Assembly: GCA_965237725.1 (NCBI GenBank)
Contig: OZ250151.1
Span: 4,350,936-4,414,935, forward strand
Length of the DNA stretch: 64,000 nt
Direction of reading: 5' to 3'
From: G965237725 sp965237725
GTDB taxonomy: Bacteria; Pseudomonadota; Gammaproteobacteria; Arenicellales; Poriferihabitantaceae
Shown: in pieces, positions 7,624-14,663 of the stretch
Layout: each line of letters begins with the position of its first letter
Numbering within the stretch: the stretch's first letter is position 1
Notes under the pieces: generated by a model
The model's database searches: none
Told to the model about the DNA's origin: nothing
Seen by the model: only the letters and a program-made list of their open reading frames with translations
Made by a program: the position numbers and the translations under genes

Positions 7624-8025
7624 CTATGTGTCTGGAGGCCATTCTTCGAATTGCGGGAGATTGTCATTTATTTCATGCCATGGAGCCTTGGAGCCTATGA
7701 AAATGTGTGACTCTGGCTTTATACCCGGATCACCTTCAATTGTACCTAGCGTAACCGAGGTAATCTTACCTTTGTCGGTTGCCGCTAGCGAGGAACCGCA
7801 CTCACCACAAAAACACCATCCGCCACCCGATGATGTTTCGTACACTTTTACAAGGTCTTCTCCTGAAATCCATTTAAAACCATCTGAACTGAATTCCGCA
7901 TAAGTCGCAAATGCTGCACCATGTTGCCGCCTGCACATAGAACAATGGCAGTGACTCGTAGCAAAGAGTCCTCCGGCGATTTCGTAACGAACTCCGCCAC
8001 ATAAACATCCACCTCTAATTGCCAT
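7624..8025 (-). CDS. GFA (glutathione-dependent formaldehyde-activating enzyme) family protein
   Basis: 133 residues with the zinc Cys set: GGCLCGGVRYE (two Cys), SHCHCSMCRRQHGAAF (three Cys) and CFCGECGSSLA (Cys pairs). This is the CENP-V/GFA fold. Family members bind zinc and have been linked to formaldehyde-glutathione adduct formation, though most are uncharacterised. First of three GFA cassettes (also 19871 and 23423). Confidence 0.93.
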   Translation of the reverse strand: MAIRGGCLCGGVRYEIAGGLFATSHCHCSMCRRQHGAAFATYAEFSSDGFKWISGEDLVKVYETSSGGGWCFCGECGSSLAATDKGKITSVTLGTIEGDPGIKPESHIFIGSKAPWHEINDNLPQFEEWPPDT

Positions 8026-8045
8026 ATTGATTTCTCCTATATGTC

Positions 8046-8128
8046 ACCAAACGTTAAGCTAACCGCCCGACTTTAGTCGATGCAGCGAAGGCTCGAAGAG
8101 CCAGGCGGATTGCAACACCTTGTTATAA
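8046..8128 (-). repeat. attC site
   Basis: R' ACCAAAC 8046-8052, R'' GTTATAA 8122-8128; 83 bp, GCCCGACTTTAGTCG stem. Confidence 0.88.
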
Positions 8129-8144
8129 GTCTTCTTGCTCGAAC

Positions 8145-8417
8145 TCAAATTCCAATCCCCCCAGACTTACCAAATATTCTATTGTAAAAGTGGCAACCAA
8201 CAAACACACTAATGTACGTTATCACGGAATAAATTACTGGCATAAAAAACATTATTCCAATTTGGATTCTTGATATTCCGACGCCTATTTTACTTGAGGT
8301 AAAAATTAATCCAAACAAAAATATTGTTAGAACAAATACGATGGTTAGAATTGCAAACAGTGCAGCAAGAACAAATGCTGTTTTATGAGGAGGAAATTTA
8401 CTTATTTTTAGTTTCAT
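8145..8417 (-). CDS. Small two-helix membrane protein ending in Gly-Gly-Ile
   Basis: 90 residues from the ATG at 8417 (MKLKISKFPPHKTAF). Two hydrophobic helices (FVLAALFAILTIVFVLTIF and IMFFMPVIYSVITYISVF) are followed by CHFYNRIFGKSGGIGI. The FPPHKTA start, two helices and YN...GGI end recall small membrane proteins I associate with integron cassettes, but no function is known to me. Upstream in-frame codons come from attC and are not counted. Confidence 0.75.
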   Translation of the reverse strand: MKLKISKFPPHKTAFVLAALFAILTIVFVLTIFLFGLIFTSSKIGVGISRIQIGIMFFMPVIYSVITYISVFVGCHFYNRIFGKSGGIGI

Positions 8418-8437
8418 GGTAATTGACTCAATGGGAC

Positions 8438-8528
8438 TTATAACGCTCACATAAATGGTCGGAAAAATGGGCAACGATTTGAAGATCCAGCGCCCAGTGT
8501 CGCATTGGCTAATATACTTGCTTTGTAT
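8438..8528 (-). repeat. attC site, long and degenerate (DUF1330 cassette)
   Basis: R' TTATAAC 8438-8444 is canonical; the R'' side reads ATACTTGCTTTGTA, so the exact end is uncertain. Confidence 0.6.
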
Positions 8529-8538
8529 TTTTTCCAAC

Positions 8539-8829
8539 TTACACACCATCCACTATAAATAGCGTGCACTCTGCATTATCTTGGCGCATGGATATTAAAG
8601 GAGCATATTCATCTGAATCTACAAATGCTTGTGCGCTTTTTACATCTGGAAATTCAATTATCACTATTCGTGTAGGTGTCCAAAGGTCTGTTTCTCTTAT
8701 ATCCAACGAACCTCCTCTGGTACGATAAACGCCTCCATATTTCTCAGCGATAGGTTTAGCTAGTTTCTTATACTCTTCGTATACGTCCGCATTGCTTATA
8801 TTTTCGTCAACAACAAAAAAAGCACTCAT
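8539..8829 (-). CDS. DUF1330 family protein
   Basis: 96 residues, a dimeric alpha-beta barrel: SAFFVVDENISNADVYEEY, KYGGVYRTRGGSLDI, then PTRIVIIEFPDVKSAQAFVDSDEYAPL, and the final TLFIVDGV. These landmarks (GG.Y..RGG, R.V.IEFP, A..F..S.EY) define DUF1330, a small family of unknown reaction related to ABM monooxygenases. Confidence 0.94.
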   Translation of the reverse strand: MSAFFVVDENISNADVYEEYKKLAKPIAEKYGGVYRTRGGSLDIRETDLWTPTRIVIIEFPDVKSAQAFVDSDEYAPLISMRQDNAECTLFIVDGV

Positions 8830-8853
8830 TTATAATCCTCCATATAGATTTAC

Positions 8854-8939
8854 ACATAACGTCTTGTTCAGCGCCTAAAGCACCGAAGTTTCAAAACCCC
8901 GCAAGCGTCTAAAGGATAAGCTGCAGCTACTTGTTGAGC
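8854..8939 (-). repeat. attC site (secreted cupin cassette)
   Basis: R' ACATAAC 8854-8860, R'' GTTGAGC 8933-8939; 86 bp. Confidence 0.87.
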
Positions 8940-8976
8940 GCGAAGCACGCGGGTCTTCCTAACCTCCATCCGTCAA

Positions 8977-9393
8977 CTACTGCCTAACACTTCCGATTCG
9001 CACTATCTGCTTCTTCATGCGTTCCTGCACATCCCATACCCCACTCCAGCCCTTGGGAATTACGAAAGTGTCTCCGGCGACAAATTCCATCGATGCCCCG
9101 TCCTCTTCGATGACAATGACGCGCCCACTGATCATCAATACGTACTCTGTGAACGGGAAGTTCTTAAGAACGGTCTTTCCCGCACCGGCTTCCCAGACTC
9201 CTACCCGCACCAGTACGTCTCCGGGATGCTCGTCTTCAAACGTAAACTTCTCACCAAGATAGGTACCTGGTTTGGCCATCAGCGCTTCAGTGGGCGTAGA
9301 GCTGTCAACCAGCGCGATTCGAGGCGAATCGTCTGCAATCGCCGTAGTTAGGCTCGCGAGTAGCAATACAGTTTCTATCCACGGAATCCTCAT
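8977..9393 (-). CDS. Secreted single-domain cupin
   Basis: 138 residues. A signal peptide (MRIPWIETVLLLASLTTAIADD, likely cut near residue 21) suggests export. The cupin part has TEYVLMISGRVIVIEEDG and FVAGDTFVIPKGWSGVWDV, closest to the cupin_3 type seen in ureidoglycine aminohydrolase-like proteins. Metal His residues of classic cupins are not evident. Codon use looks richer in G+C than the neighbouring cassettes, suggesting a different donor. Confidence 0.82.
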   Translation of the reverse strand: MRIPWIETVLLLASLTTAIADDSPRIALVDSSTPTEALMAKPGTYLGEKFTFEDEHPGDVLVRVGVWEAGAGKTVLKNFPFTEYVLMISGRVIVIEEDGASMEFVAGDTFVIPKGWSGVWDVQERMKKQIVRIGSVRQ

Positions 9394-9425
9394 AGATGTG
9401 CCTCTAGGGTCGATTGGATTTCACC

Positions 9426-9503
9426 GCCAAACGTCCGAATAACCGCCCGACGCGAAGCGGAGGTGCGGCGAGCTTGCGAGCGAAGTTCATTCGCTTGTTA
9501 GGC
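9426..9503 (-). repeat. attC site (Shedu-like cassette)
   Basis: R' GCCAAAC ending at 9432, R'' GTTAGGC 9497-9503. The upstream gene's last codons (LTSE-stop) lie inside it. Confidence 0.9.
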
Positions 9504-10143
9504 GGTTTATGTGAAATCGCATACCTTCAATTAGAGTTTCATAGCTTATAATTTCGATATGGTTTTGCGAATTACATAACACTCGATTTCTATTGTACTT
9601 TTGTATAGCTGGTTTGGATTGATACATTTCTCTGCGACCTGAAACTACAGTACCTTTCGCGTGGTTATTTAGTCCAACCAAGCCTAATCCATCTTGAGAT
9701 TTTGACTTCTGCACCATATCTATGTTTTGTTGGATCCAGTTACGCCAGTCTTGAATTTGGTTAATCCCTTTTCGAGTAGCATCACTAAAATGGCCATTTT
9801 GAATAAATGGAATCGACTTAGGACATTCTAGCTCAATTAAATCCCACAACAGTCCGCCGGAATGGCCATTCCCAATTACCCAATCTGCTATATATTGGCT
9901 TCCAAATTTTATTTCGTAAAACACATACGTTCCGTGCCCATGTCTGTACATGCCATCAAATAGATATGGCTTCACTTTTAAGAAATTTTGGATTTCCCGT
10001 TCCCCCCACTCGCTTAATAATCCAGCTTCCAATTCACAAATTTCTTTTTCAACTCGCTCGTAGTCAAATGGCGGTTTCCATATATTATGATCCGAATTTT
10101 CTTCTCGAAACCATGCTGGAATTCCGGTTATATCCGTGTTCAT
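9487..10143 (-). CDS. Shedu-like (DUF4263/SduA C-terminal) nuclease-fold protein
   Basis: 218 residues. EREIQNFLKVKPYLF, then YIADWVIGN (core Asp), LLWDLIELECPKSIPF (core Glu-x-Glu where many relatives have Glu-x-Lys), SDATRKGINQIQDWRNWIQQN and a C-terminal VVSGRR...HIEIISYETLI. The order fits the PD-(D/E)xK domain of DUF4263, the effector domain of the Shedu anti-phage system. In that system a single protein senses phage and nicks DNA. Here only the nuclease-like domain is present, with no large N-terminal sensor. The stop lies in attC. Confidence 0.83.
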   Translation of the reverse strand: MNTDITGIPAWFREENSDHNIWKPPFDYERVEKEICELEAGLLSEWGEREIQNFLKVKPYLFDGMYRHGHGTYVFYEIKFGSQYIADWVIGNGHSGGLLWDLIELECPKSIPFIQNGHFSDATRKGINQIQDWRNWIQQNIDMVQKSKSQDGLGLVGLNNHAKGTVVSGRREMYQSKPAIQKYNRNRVLCNSQNHIEIISYETLIEGMRFHINRLTSE

Positions 10144-10154
10144 ATTAATAAGCC

Positions 10155-10232
10155 GTCTAACGTCGCGTTCAACGCCCCGCTTTAGCGGGTGCGGCGAAGG
10201 GAACCGGAGCGAATTGCAACGCCTTGTAATAT
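10155..10232 (-). repeat. attC site, R'' mutated
   Basis: R' GTCTAAC 10155-10161; R'' reads GTAATAT (10226-10232) instead of GTTAxxx. Confidence 0.88.
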
Positions 10233-10727
10233 TTATTTAATTCCAAAAACGATCTTTTCATATTCATCTATACCAGGGACAACTGGATCCCAAAGAGAAA
10301 TCACATCGCCAAATTGGTCAAATACTTTTCCATGATTTTTATCCGCAATTACCTTCATTTGGGCAAAATTACTTTCGAACGATTGCTCCTGGGGTAGTTC
10401 ATTTTTCAAGTCAATCTCAGTTATCTTTTCTTTACCAGAACGCTTTAGTTTTAGGAATGCATTTAGTATTTTTGAATTAATTTGATCTTGTCGTCTAGCC
10501 CATAATCTTAGTCTCCGGTTAACCTTATTAACTTCGACTCTATCGGATTTTGGACTTAGTTCAGGTAGTTTGGGTTTTTCCAATAGACCCTGAACTTCAG
10601 AAACCACAACTAGACAATTTACGATCAGGGAATGTGCTTCTTTTTCAGAATCGCCTTTACTCACCATAAATGCAGCTGTTTCGAGAAATTCTCTTAACTT
10701 ATTTAATTTAGCTTCAATACTACTCAT
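10233..10727 (-). CDS. Hypothetical protein, helical and basic
   Basis: 164 residues, no membrane segment. N-terminal helices (KLNKLREFLETAAFMVSKG), a basic centre (VNRRLRLWARRQDQINSKI) and a conserved-looking C-terminal part (FAQMKVIADKNHGKVFDQ). The middle KITEIDLKNEL looks like part of a winged-helix unit, so nucleic-acid binding is possible, but this is a guess. The gene ends at attC. Confidence 0.7.
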   Translation of the reverse strand: MSSIEAKLNKLREFLETAAFMVSKGDSEKEAHSLIVNCLVVVSEVQGLLEKPKLPELSPKSDRVEVNKVNRRLRLWARRQDQINSKILNAFLKLKRSGKEKITEIDLKNELPQEQSFESNFAQMKVIADKNHGKVFDQFGDVISLWDPVVPGIDEYEKIVFGIK

Positions 10728-10806
10728 ATTTTCTATTATTTACTTAATATAAACTAAATATAACATATTAAGTAATTGTGAGTCAATATATAGTATTCTC
10801 AAGTGA

Positions 10807-10911
10807 ATATAACGCCGCGATAAACGCCCGGGAAACAAAGTGCAATAAAATTCGGGAGCGATAGCAACCATCGCGCGACTTTCGAGGTGCCGCTTCATTG
10901 CCTTGTTATGT
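10807..10911 (-). repeat. attC site, long subtype (Txe cassette)
   Basis: R' ATATAAC 10807-10813, R'' GTTATGT 10905-10911; 105 bp with the GGGAGCGATAGC / ATCGCGCGACTTTCGAGGTGC insert shared by 12328, 16574, 25087 and 26924. Confidence 0.92.
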
Positions 10912-10915
10912 TTCA

Positions 10916-11179
10916 CTACTCGTAATGAGTCCATAATCGAATAACTTTCACAATTTTTTCTTTTTCCAGTACCTGATAAACCAGCCGATGTTGTATATTT
11001 ATACGTCTAGAAAATGCCCCTGCGAGATCACCAACCAGTTTTTCATACGGCGGCGACTTGTGATAGGGATTGTGTTCCAAAATCTCAATTAGACCGATTG
11101 CCTTGGATTTAAGTCCAGATCGAGTAAGTTTCTTAGCGTCCTTTTGAGCTTGTTTCGTATAGAAAATATCCCAATTCAC
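10916..11179 (-). CDS. Txe/YoeB family toxin
   Basis: 87 residues from a GTG at 11179 that overlaps the antitoxin stop (GTGA); an in-frame TTG further up is less likely. VNWDIFYTKQAQKDAKKL, LIEILEHNPYHKSPPYEKLVGDL and the active C-terminus SRRINIQHRLVYQV...VIRLWTHYE are the full Txe pattern (terminal His-Tyr). A ribosome-dependent endoribonuclease; appears intact. Confidence 0.94.
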   Translation of the reverse strand: MNWDIFYTKQAQKDAKKLTRSGLKSKAIGLIEILEHNPYHKSPPYEKLVGDLAGAFSRRINIQHRLVYQVLEKEKIVKVIRLWTHYE

Positions 11180-11418
11180 CAAGCAATATCCTTCGAACAA
11201 TTTTCCGCATTTTCTTCCATTCCCTCTTTAATTGACTCCCTCATTCCAGGTATCGATAACAAATAAAGGGTTTCTTGAATTGAGTTCCAGTCCTCTTCCG
11301 ACATAAGTACGGCATTACCCCGCTTACCCGTAATCAAAATGGGTTCATGAGTATCCGCAGCCTCATCAATAAGGCTGTAGAGCTTGGTACGGGCTTCAGT
11401 AGCGTTAAGTGTCGTCAT
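11176..11418 (-). CDS. Phd/YefM family antitoxin (Axe-like)
   Basis: 80 residues: MTTLNATEARTKLYSLIDE, PILITGKRGNAVLMSEEDWNSIQETLYLL, then an acidic toxin-binding tail. Typical Axe/YefM DNA-binding start and partner-binding end, directly upstream of the Txe toxin with a 4-base overlap. Confidence 0.94.
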   Translation of the reverse strand: MTTLNATEARTKLYSLIDEAADTHEPILITGKRGNAVLMSEEDWNSIQETLYLLSIPGMRESIKEGMEENAENCSKDIAW

Positions 11419-11475
11419 AATTCATTCTTCGGACATGAGCGTACGATAATACGTACGTATTGTCAACTCGCAGAA

Positions 11476-11556
11476 CCATAACATCCATATTCAGCGCCCG
11501 GCTTTAGCGATGCGGCGGAGGCGTCAGCAGGAGTGAATTGCAACACCTTGTTATAT
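11476..11556 (-). repeat. attC site
   Basis: R' CCATAAC 11476-11482 followed by ATCC rather than GTC, R'' GTTATAT 11550-11556. Confidence 0.88.
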
Positions 11557-11576
11557 GCAATTTTCAATTTATCCTA

Positions 11577-11867
11577 TCAAAGCAAAGTAAAGGTAACAAC
11601 TGGAGAAATGGCAGCAATTGCAATTGACACTCCAATCAAACTAACGCATTGATTCAACAAACCATCTCGATTCGAATACCACCGATAACTTAAGATTCCA
11701 ATGATCACTCCAAATATTACGAAAGCAGGGATCGAGTAAAACCAAACGAGACCGATACTAATCGATTTCTCTCCTTCAAAAATATAACTTCCGAGTACGA
11801 GTAGCACAACAAAACTGAATAAATGCGCACAGACAATTACAAGTGAAATATAGATTGTCTTATTCAT
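11577..11867 (-). CDS. Small three-helix membrane protein
   Basis: 96 residues, about three hydrophobic helices: ISLVIVCAHLFSFVVLLVLG, LVWFYSIPAFVIFGVIIGIL and a C-terminal SLIGVSIAIAAISPVVTFTLL. Short loops, no catalytic motif. Family not recognised. First of a run of four membrane-protein cassettes. Confidence 0.72.
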   Translation of the reverse strand: MNKTIYISLVIVCAHLFSFVVLLVLGSYIFEGEKSISIGLVWFYSIPAFVIFGVIIGILSYRWYSNRDGLLNQCVSLIGVSIAIAAISPVVTFTLL

Positions 11868-11877
11868 ACCTCAATGT

Positions 11878-11936
11878 ATACAACGTCGCGCCAACCGCCC
11901 GCCTTTAGGCGATTCGATTTCATCACCTTGTTATAC
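11878..11936 (-). repeat. attC site, short subtype
   Basis: R' ATACAAC 11878-11884, R'' GTTATAC 11930-11936; 59 bp with GCCCGCCTTTAGGCG stem. Confidence 0.92.
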
Positions 11937-12314
11937 ATCATTTTTTCCACCTATTAATCTCAATTTGGAAAGAACTGCACCTAAAGCACCTAAAACAGAA
12001 CCCATTACAACTAAGACTAGCTGTACTTGATTATCTCCTAATACTCCGACACCAAAAACATAAATGGCTACAAAAGCAGATAATCCACCAACTATTACGC
12101 CATTTAGTAAATGTCGGTTATTTGAAAAAATTCCAGAAACATATCCTACAACGATATACGATAAATAAGCGAGGTAATTGATCTTAGAAATATCGCGGGC
12201 ACGTTCTCCCGGATTATTAGTTATACCATTAGCTAGAATTGTAATTACAAAATGTAATACGACAAATAAAATTACTGGAACCGCAAATACTAAGATTTTT
12301 TGTTTTATATTCAT
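11931..12314 (-). CDS. Four-helix membrane protein
   Basis: 127 residues. Hydrophobic segments near 8-28, 48-65, 72-90 and 99-118 (LVLVVMGSVLGALGAVLSKL). The Gly-rich GGLSAFVAIYVFGVG helix and a charged tail (KLRLIGGKNDV) are seen. Family not recognised. Confidence 0.72.
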   Translation of the reverse strand: MNIKQKILVFAVPVILFVVLHFVITILANGITNNPGERARDISKINYLAYLSYIVVGYVSGIFSNNRHLLNGVIVGGLSAFVAIYVFGVGVLGDNQVQLVLVVMGSVLGALGAVLSKLRLIGGKNDV

Positions 12315-12327
12315 CTACAACTATGAT

Positions 12328-12431
12328 CTATAACATCTAGCTCAGCGTCAAAGAAACAAGCGCGGTAAAACTTGGGAGCGATAGCGACCACCGCGCGACT
12401 TTCGAAGTACGACTTCATCGCTTTGTTATAA
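12328..12431 (-). repeat. attC site, long subtype
   Basis: R' CTATAAC 12328-12334, R'' GTTATAA 12425-12431; 104 bp, carries the GAGCGATAGCGACCACCGCG arm. Confidence 0.92.
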
Positions 12432-12438
12432 GTATCTC

Positions 12439-12759
12439 TCAAACCTGTTCCTTTATATAATATTTCAACTTTACAGTGCCGAATTTAGACCACACGCGCA
12501 TACCTATACCCATTCCAATCCACGTTAACATTGTGATCACCCCAGCCATCACCAAACCAAACAATGGGGCTGATAATATTGCTTCCCACCCATACAATGG
12601 TTTTCCCTGCCAGGTATAGTTTACATTTTTCGAATCCGTGAAAAAGGCCATTAGCTGAATCATCGGATAGAAGAATACGAAGTTACCTACAAAAACGTAC
12701 TTAAGCAAACTTCGGCTTTTTACTCTTATCGTTTCTAATTCTCTCTCTACTTTTCTCAT
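12439..12759 (-). CDS. Two-helix membrane protein
   Basis: 106 residues from the ATG at 12759 (MRKVERELETIRVK). A basic amphipathic start, a helix YVFVGNFVFFYPMIQLMAFF, a loop with Trp (YTWQGKPLYGWEA) and a second helix LFGLVMAGVITMLTWIGMGIGM. Not recognised. Confidence 0.7.
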   Translation of the reverse strand: MRKVERELETIRVKSRSLLKYVFVGNFVFFYPMIQLMAFFTDSKNVNYTWQGKPLYGWEAILSAPLFGLVMAGVITMLTWIGMGIGMRVWSKFGTVKLKYYIKEQV

Positions 12760-12767
12760 ACTAATAC

Positions 12768-12825
12768 TTATAGCGTCGAGGTAACCACCCAACTTTAATT
12801 GATGCGGTTCAACGCCTTGTTAGAA
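12768..12825 (-). repeat. attC site, short subtype (brnTA remnant)
   Basis: R' TTATAGC 12768-12774 (mutated from TAAC), R'' GTTAGAA 12819-12825. The brnA frame reads on into it. Confidence 0.8.
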
Positions 12826-13046
12826 GCTGACTGCTTTAAACGCTCGGCTAGCCAAACCTTGATAATTGACTGACGAGTCACACCAAGGCGACTGACCTCT
12901 CTGTCTAAAGATTCGATCATCCAGGTTGGGAAATCTACATTCACACGTCGTTGTTCCTGAAGAGGTCTTCAAATTTTAGATATATCCAACGTATCAGAAG
13001 TATCTCTTCGAGAATCAAAGTCTTTATCAAATTCTCTAGCTTTCAT
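12795..13046 (-). pseudogene. brnA: brnA-like CopG antitoxin with an in-frame stop
   Basis: From the ATG at 13046 the frame reads MKAREFDKDFDSRRD...DISKI, then TGA (12969-12971), then RPLQEQRRVNVDFPTWM and SLDREVSRLGVTRQSIIKVW, before running into attC and stopping at 12795. Both halves match BrnA antitoxins, where an Arg codon is expected at the TGA (CGA to TGA). The ribbon-helix-helix is in the second half. The partner toxin to the right is truncated. Confidence 0.85.
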
Positions 13047-13099
13047 ACAAAATTACCTCTTCTTCTCGAGATCGACGAACGGAAATAATCCGAATATAA
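13036..13099 (-). pseudogene. brnT: brnT toxin remnant (last ~20 codons)
   Basis: On the minus strand the frame NYIRIISVRRSREEEVILYES-stop (a little over 20 codons, split here as NYIRIISVRR and SREEEVILYES) ends at 13036 and overlaps the brnA start. RIISVRR is the C-terminal active strand of BrnT RNase toxins. Everything upstream has been replaced by part of an attC, so only a fragment is left. Confidence 0.8.
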
Positions 13100-13159
13100 T
13101 TTGGGAGTGATGGCGACCATCTCGCGACTTTCGAGGTGAGATGCAGCGTCTTGTTATAT
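13100..13159 (-). repeat. Truncated attC (R' half lost), long subtype
   Basis: TTGGGAGTGATGGCGACC through GACTTTCGAGGTGAGATGC and R'' GTTATAT (13153-13159) match the R''-side part of the long attC subtype. The R' box and about 40 bases are missing and brnT coding sequence follows instead. Confidence 0.85.
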
Positions 13160-13166
13160 TTCTGTT

Positions 13167-13496
13167 TTAAAACCATTTGCTTAACCAGATAGAGTTAAAA
13201 ACCAATAAAACTATAACACTTAAAATTAAAGCTAAACCAATTTTCCAGTATCTTCGGACTCCAACAGGCGGAATCGATTCCCTAATTTTTTGTACATAAG
13301 ATTCTTGAAAATTATCGATGGCTTGTCTAGCGGCAAGATAATCATCGTTGTGTTCTACCCAAATTCCAGGTAGCGACCAACCCCAAGAACCCCCCGGGGT
13401 TTCATAAAACTCAACGCCAATACTTTCAAGCGCTTTTCTAACGCCATCAGCCTCCTCTGTCGAAACAGACGATAACTTAAATACTAACTTACTCAT
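13167..13496 (-). CDS. DUF6164-like protein with C-terminal membrane anchor
   Basis: 109 residues from the ATG at 13496 (MSKLVFKLSSV). A ferredoxin-like soluble part with VRKALESIGVEFYETPGGSWGWSLPGIWV and DDYLAARQAIDNFQ, then one C-terminal helix (IGLALILSVIVLLVFNSIW). Matches the DUF6164 pattern (F-Y-E-T-P-x-G-x-W-G). Function unknown. Confidence 0.85.
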   Translation of the reverse strand: MSKLVFKLSSVSTEEADGVRKALESIGVEFYETPGGSWGWSLPGIWVEHNDDYLAARQAIDNFQESYVQKIRESIPPVGVRRYWKIGLALILSVIVLLVFNSIWLSKWF

Positions 13497-13502
13497 TAAC
13501 AA

Positions 13503-13583
13503 ATTTAACGTCGCAATAACCGCCCAGGTTTACCTGGTGCGGCGGGGGCTTTAGCCGGAGCGGATTGCAACGCCTTGTTAGGC
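13503..13583 (-). repeat. attC site
   Basis: R' ATTTAAC 13503-13509, R'' GTTAGGC 13577-13583. R'' flank GTTAGGCGGATAATGC resembles the 5' end GTTAGGCGAATGC at 13904. Confidence 0.92.
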
Positions 13584-13595
13584 GGATAATGCATA

Positions 13596-13901
13596 TTAAC
13601 TTCCTGCACTATCAGAGACACCGAAAAAAATCCCCCAAAACAAAATAACAAATAAACCGTTAAATATTCCCAACCAATTATTAGAAAAAAATGGCCTATG
13701 ATTATGTTTAAAGGCTTTCGCAGTTAAAATAATAATTAAGACAAATGAAATAATTAGCGCAATTAAATTTGCAAAGTAGCCAAATATAACCATTATTTCT
13801 CCAATCTTTCCAAAATACGCCTCGAAAACATAAATTCCCAAGTAAGCGGATATACCGCATAAAATATTTACAACAGAAACAATGAAGTGCGAAGGTTGCA
13901 T
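13596..13901 (-). CDS. Three-helix membrane protein
   Basis: 101 residues; helices near 5-25 (FIVSVVNILCGISAYLGIYV), 32-60 (two adjoining hydrophobic stretches ending IIISFVLIIILTAKAF-like) and 75-95 (IFNGLFVILFWGIFFGV). His-rich loop KHNHRPFF. Not recognised. Confidence 0.72.
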   Translation of the reverse strand: MQPSHFIVSVVNILCGISAYLGIYVFEAYFGKIGEIMVIFGYFANLIALIISFVLIIILTAKAFKHNHRPFFSNNWLGIFNGLFVILFWGIFFGVSDSAGS

Positions 13902-13903
13902 TC

Positions 13904-13987
13904 GCCTAACGTTGCAATAACCGCCCGACTTTAGTCGGTGCGGCCTTTTCTCGAAGAGATAAAACGTAGTTCATTGCTTTGTTATAC
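13904..13987 (-). repeat. attC site
   Basis: R' GCCTAAC 13904-13910, R'' GTTATAC 13981-13987; GCCCGACTTTAGTCGG stem. Confidence 0.92.
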
Positions 13988-13991
13988 GTAT

Positions 13992-14276
13992 TTACACAAA
14001 AAACACCCATACAACCCCAACTATAAGTAAAACGATTCCGCCGAATTTCATTCCACGAGAAGTCTTGCCACCAACCAACCTAGAAAGGAATTTTAGTTGA
14101 GGACGTTTTTCTTCAATTTCGTTAGTTGTAAAGAGAATCTTTTCGCTTAATGTTAAATAGAGCAACCCAGAAACCACTAAAAATAAACCAGCAATAAGGG
14201 TATTACCAATAATCGCAAAAATTATTGCTCCAATAATAGTGGCTGTACTGAAAATATAAGGAATATGTCTCAACAT
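13992..14276 (-). CDS. Three-helix membrane protein
   Basis: 94 residues: two tightly spaced helices (IIGAIIFAIIGNTLIAGLFL then SGLLYLTLSEKILF), a charged loop with EIEEKRPQLKF and a last helix GGIVLLIVGVVWVFFV. Last of the membrane-protein run 11577-14276. No known family. Confidence 0.72.
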   Translation of the reverse strand: MLRHIPYIFSTATIIGAIIFAIIGNTLIAGLFLVVSGLLYLTLSEKILFTTNEIEEKRPQLKFLSRLVGGKTSRGMKFGGIVLLIVGVVWVFFV

Positions 14277-14295
14277 TTTCTAATTTATTTGATAT

Positions 14296-14357
14296 GTTTA
14301 ACGTCGAATTAACCGCGCGACGCGAAGCGGCGGTGCGCGTTTAATTCCTTGTTATAT
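14296..14357 (-). repeat. attC site, short subtype
   Basis: R' GTTTAAC 14296-14302, R'' GTTATAT 14351-14357; 62 bp. Arms GCGCGACGCGAAGCGG. Confidence 0.92.
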
Positions 14358-14663
14358 GCGCGCAACCAAAACATCGCTACTTTTACCTTTTGACAACTTA
14401 TTAATCGCATTCGGCAATACGGCCTTTAAATCTTCCAATCTATTTGATTTGGCTTGAATCAGAAAAATTATCAGATCTGTATTCTCCAGGTTTTGCTGAT
14501 GCGGGAGGTTTTGATCGATAGTAAAAAATACATCGAACACCTGAGATGCTAATGCGAGAAGTTTTCCATTCGTTACGCCCGACCATCCGCACTGATACAC
14601 GGTCGAAACCTCGAAGGAGGCAGGAATTTCGAGTGCCAACCTCCGATCAACACATTCATCCAA
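14352..14663 (-). CDS. DUF5615 PIN-like toxin, start codon unclear
   Basis: The frame reads (ILL)DECVDRRLALE, QCGWSGVTNGKLLAL, DVFFTIDQNLPHQQNL and DLIIFLIQAKSNRLEDLK, the full DUF5615 PIN-like layout with acidic residues at the start, middle (TIDQN) and helix. No ATG or GTG precedes the ILLDECVD strand in frame; only TTG at 14663, inside the strand, and a TAG sits about 12 codons upstream. Either a non-standard start is used or a small deletion removed the start. Overlaps the antitoxin frame. Confidence 0.78.
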   Translation of the reverse strand: MDECVDRRLALEIPASFEVSTVYQCGWSGVTNGKLLALASQVFDVFFTIDQNLPHQQNLENTDLIIFLIQAKSNRLEDLKAVLPNAINKLSKGKSSDVLVARI

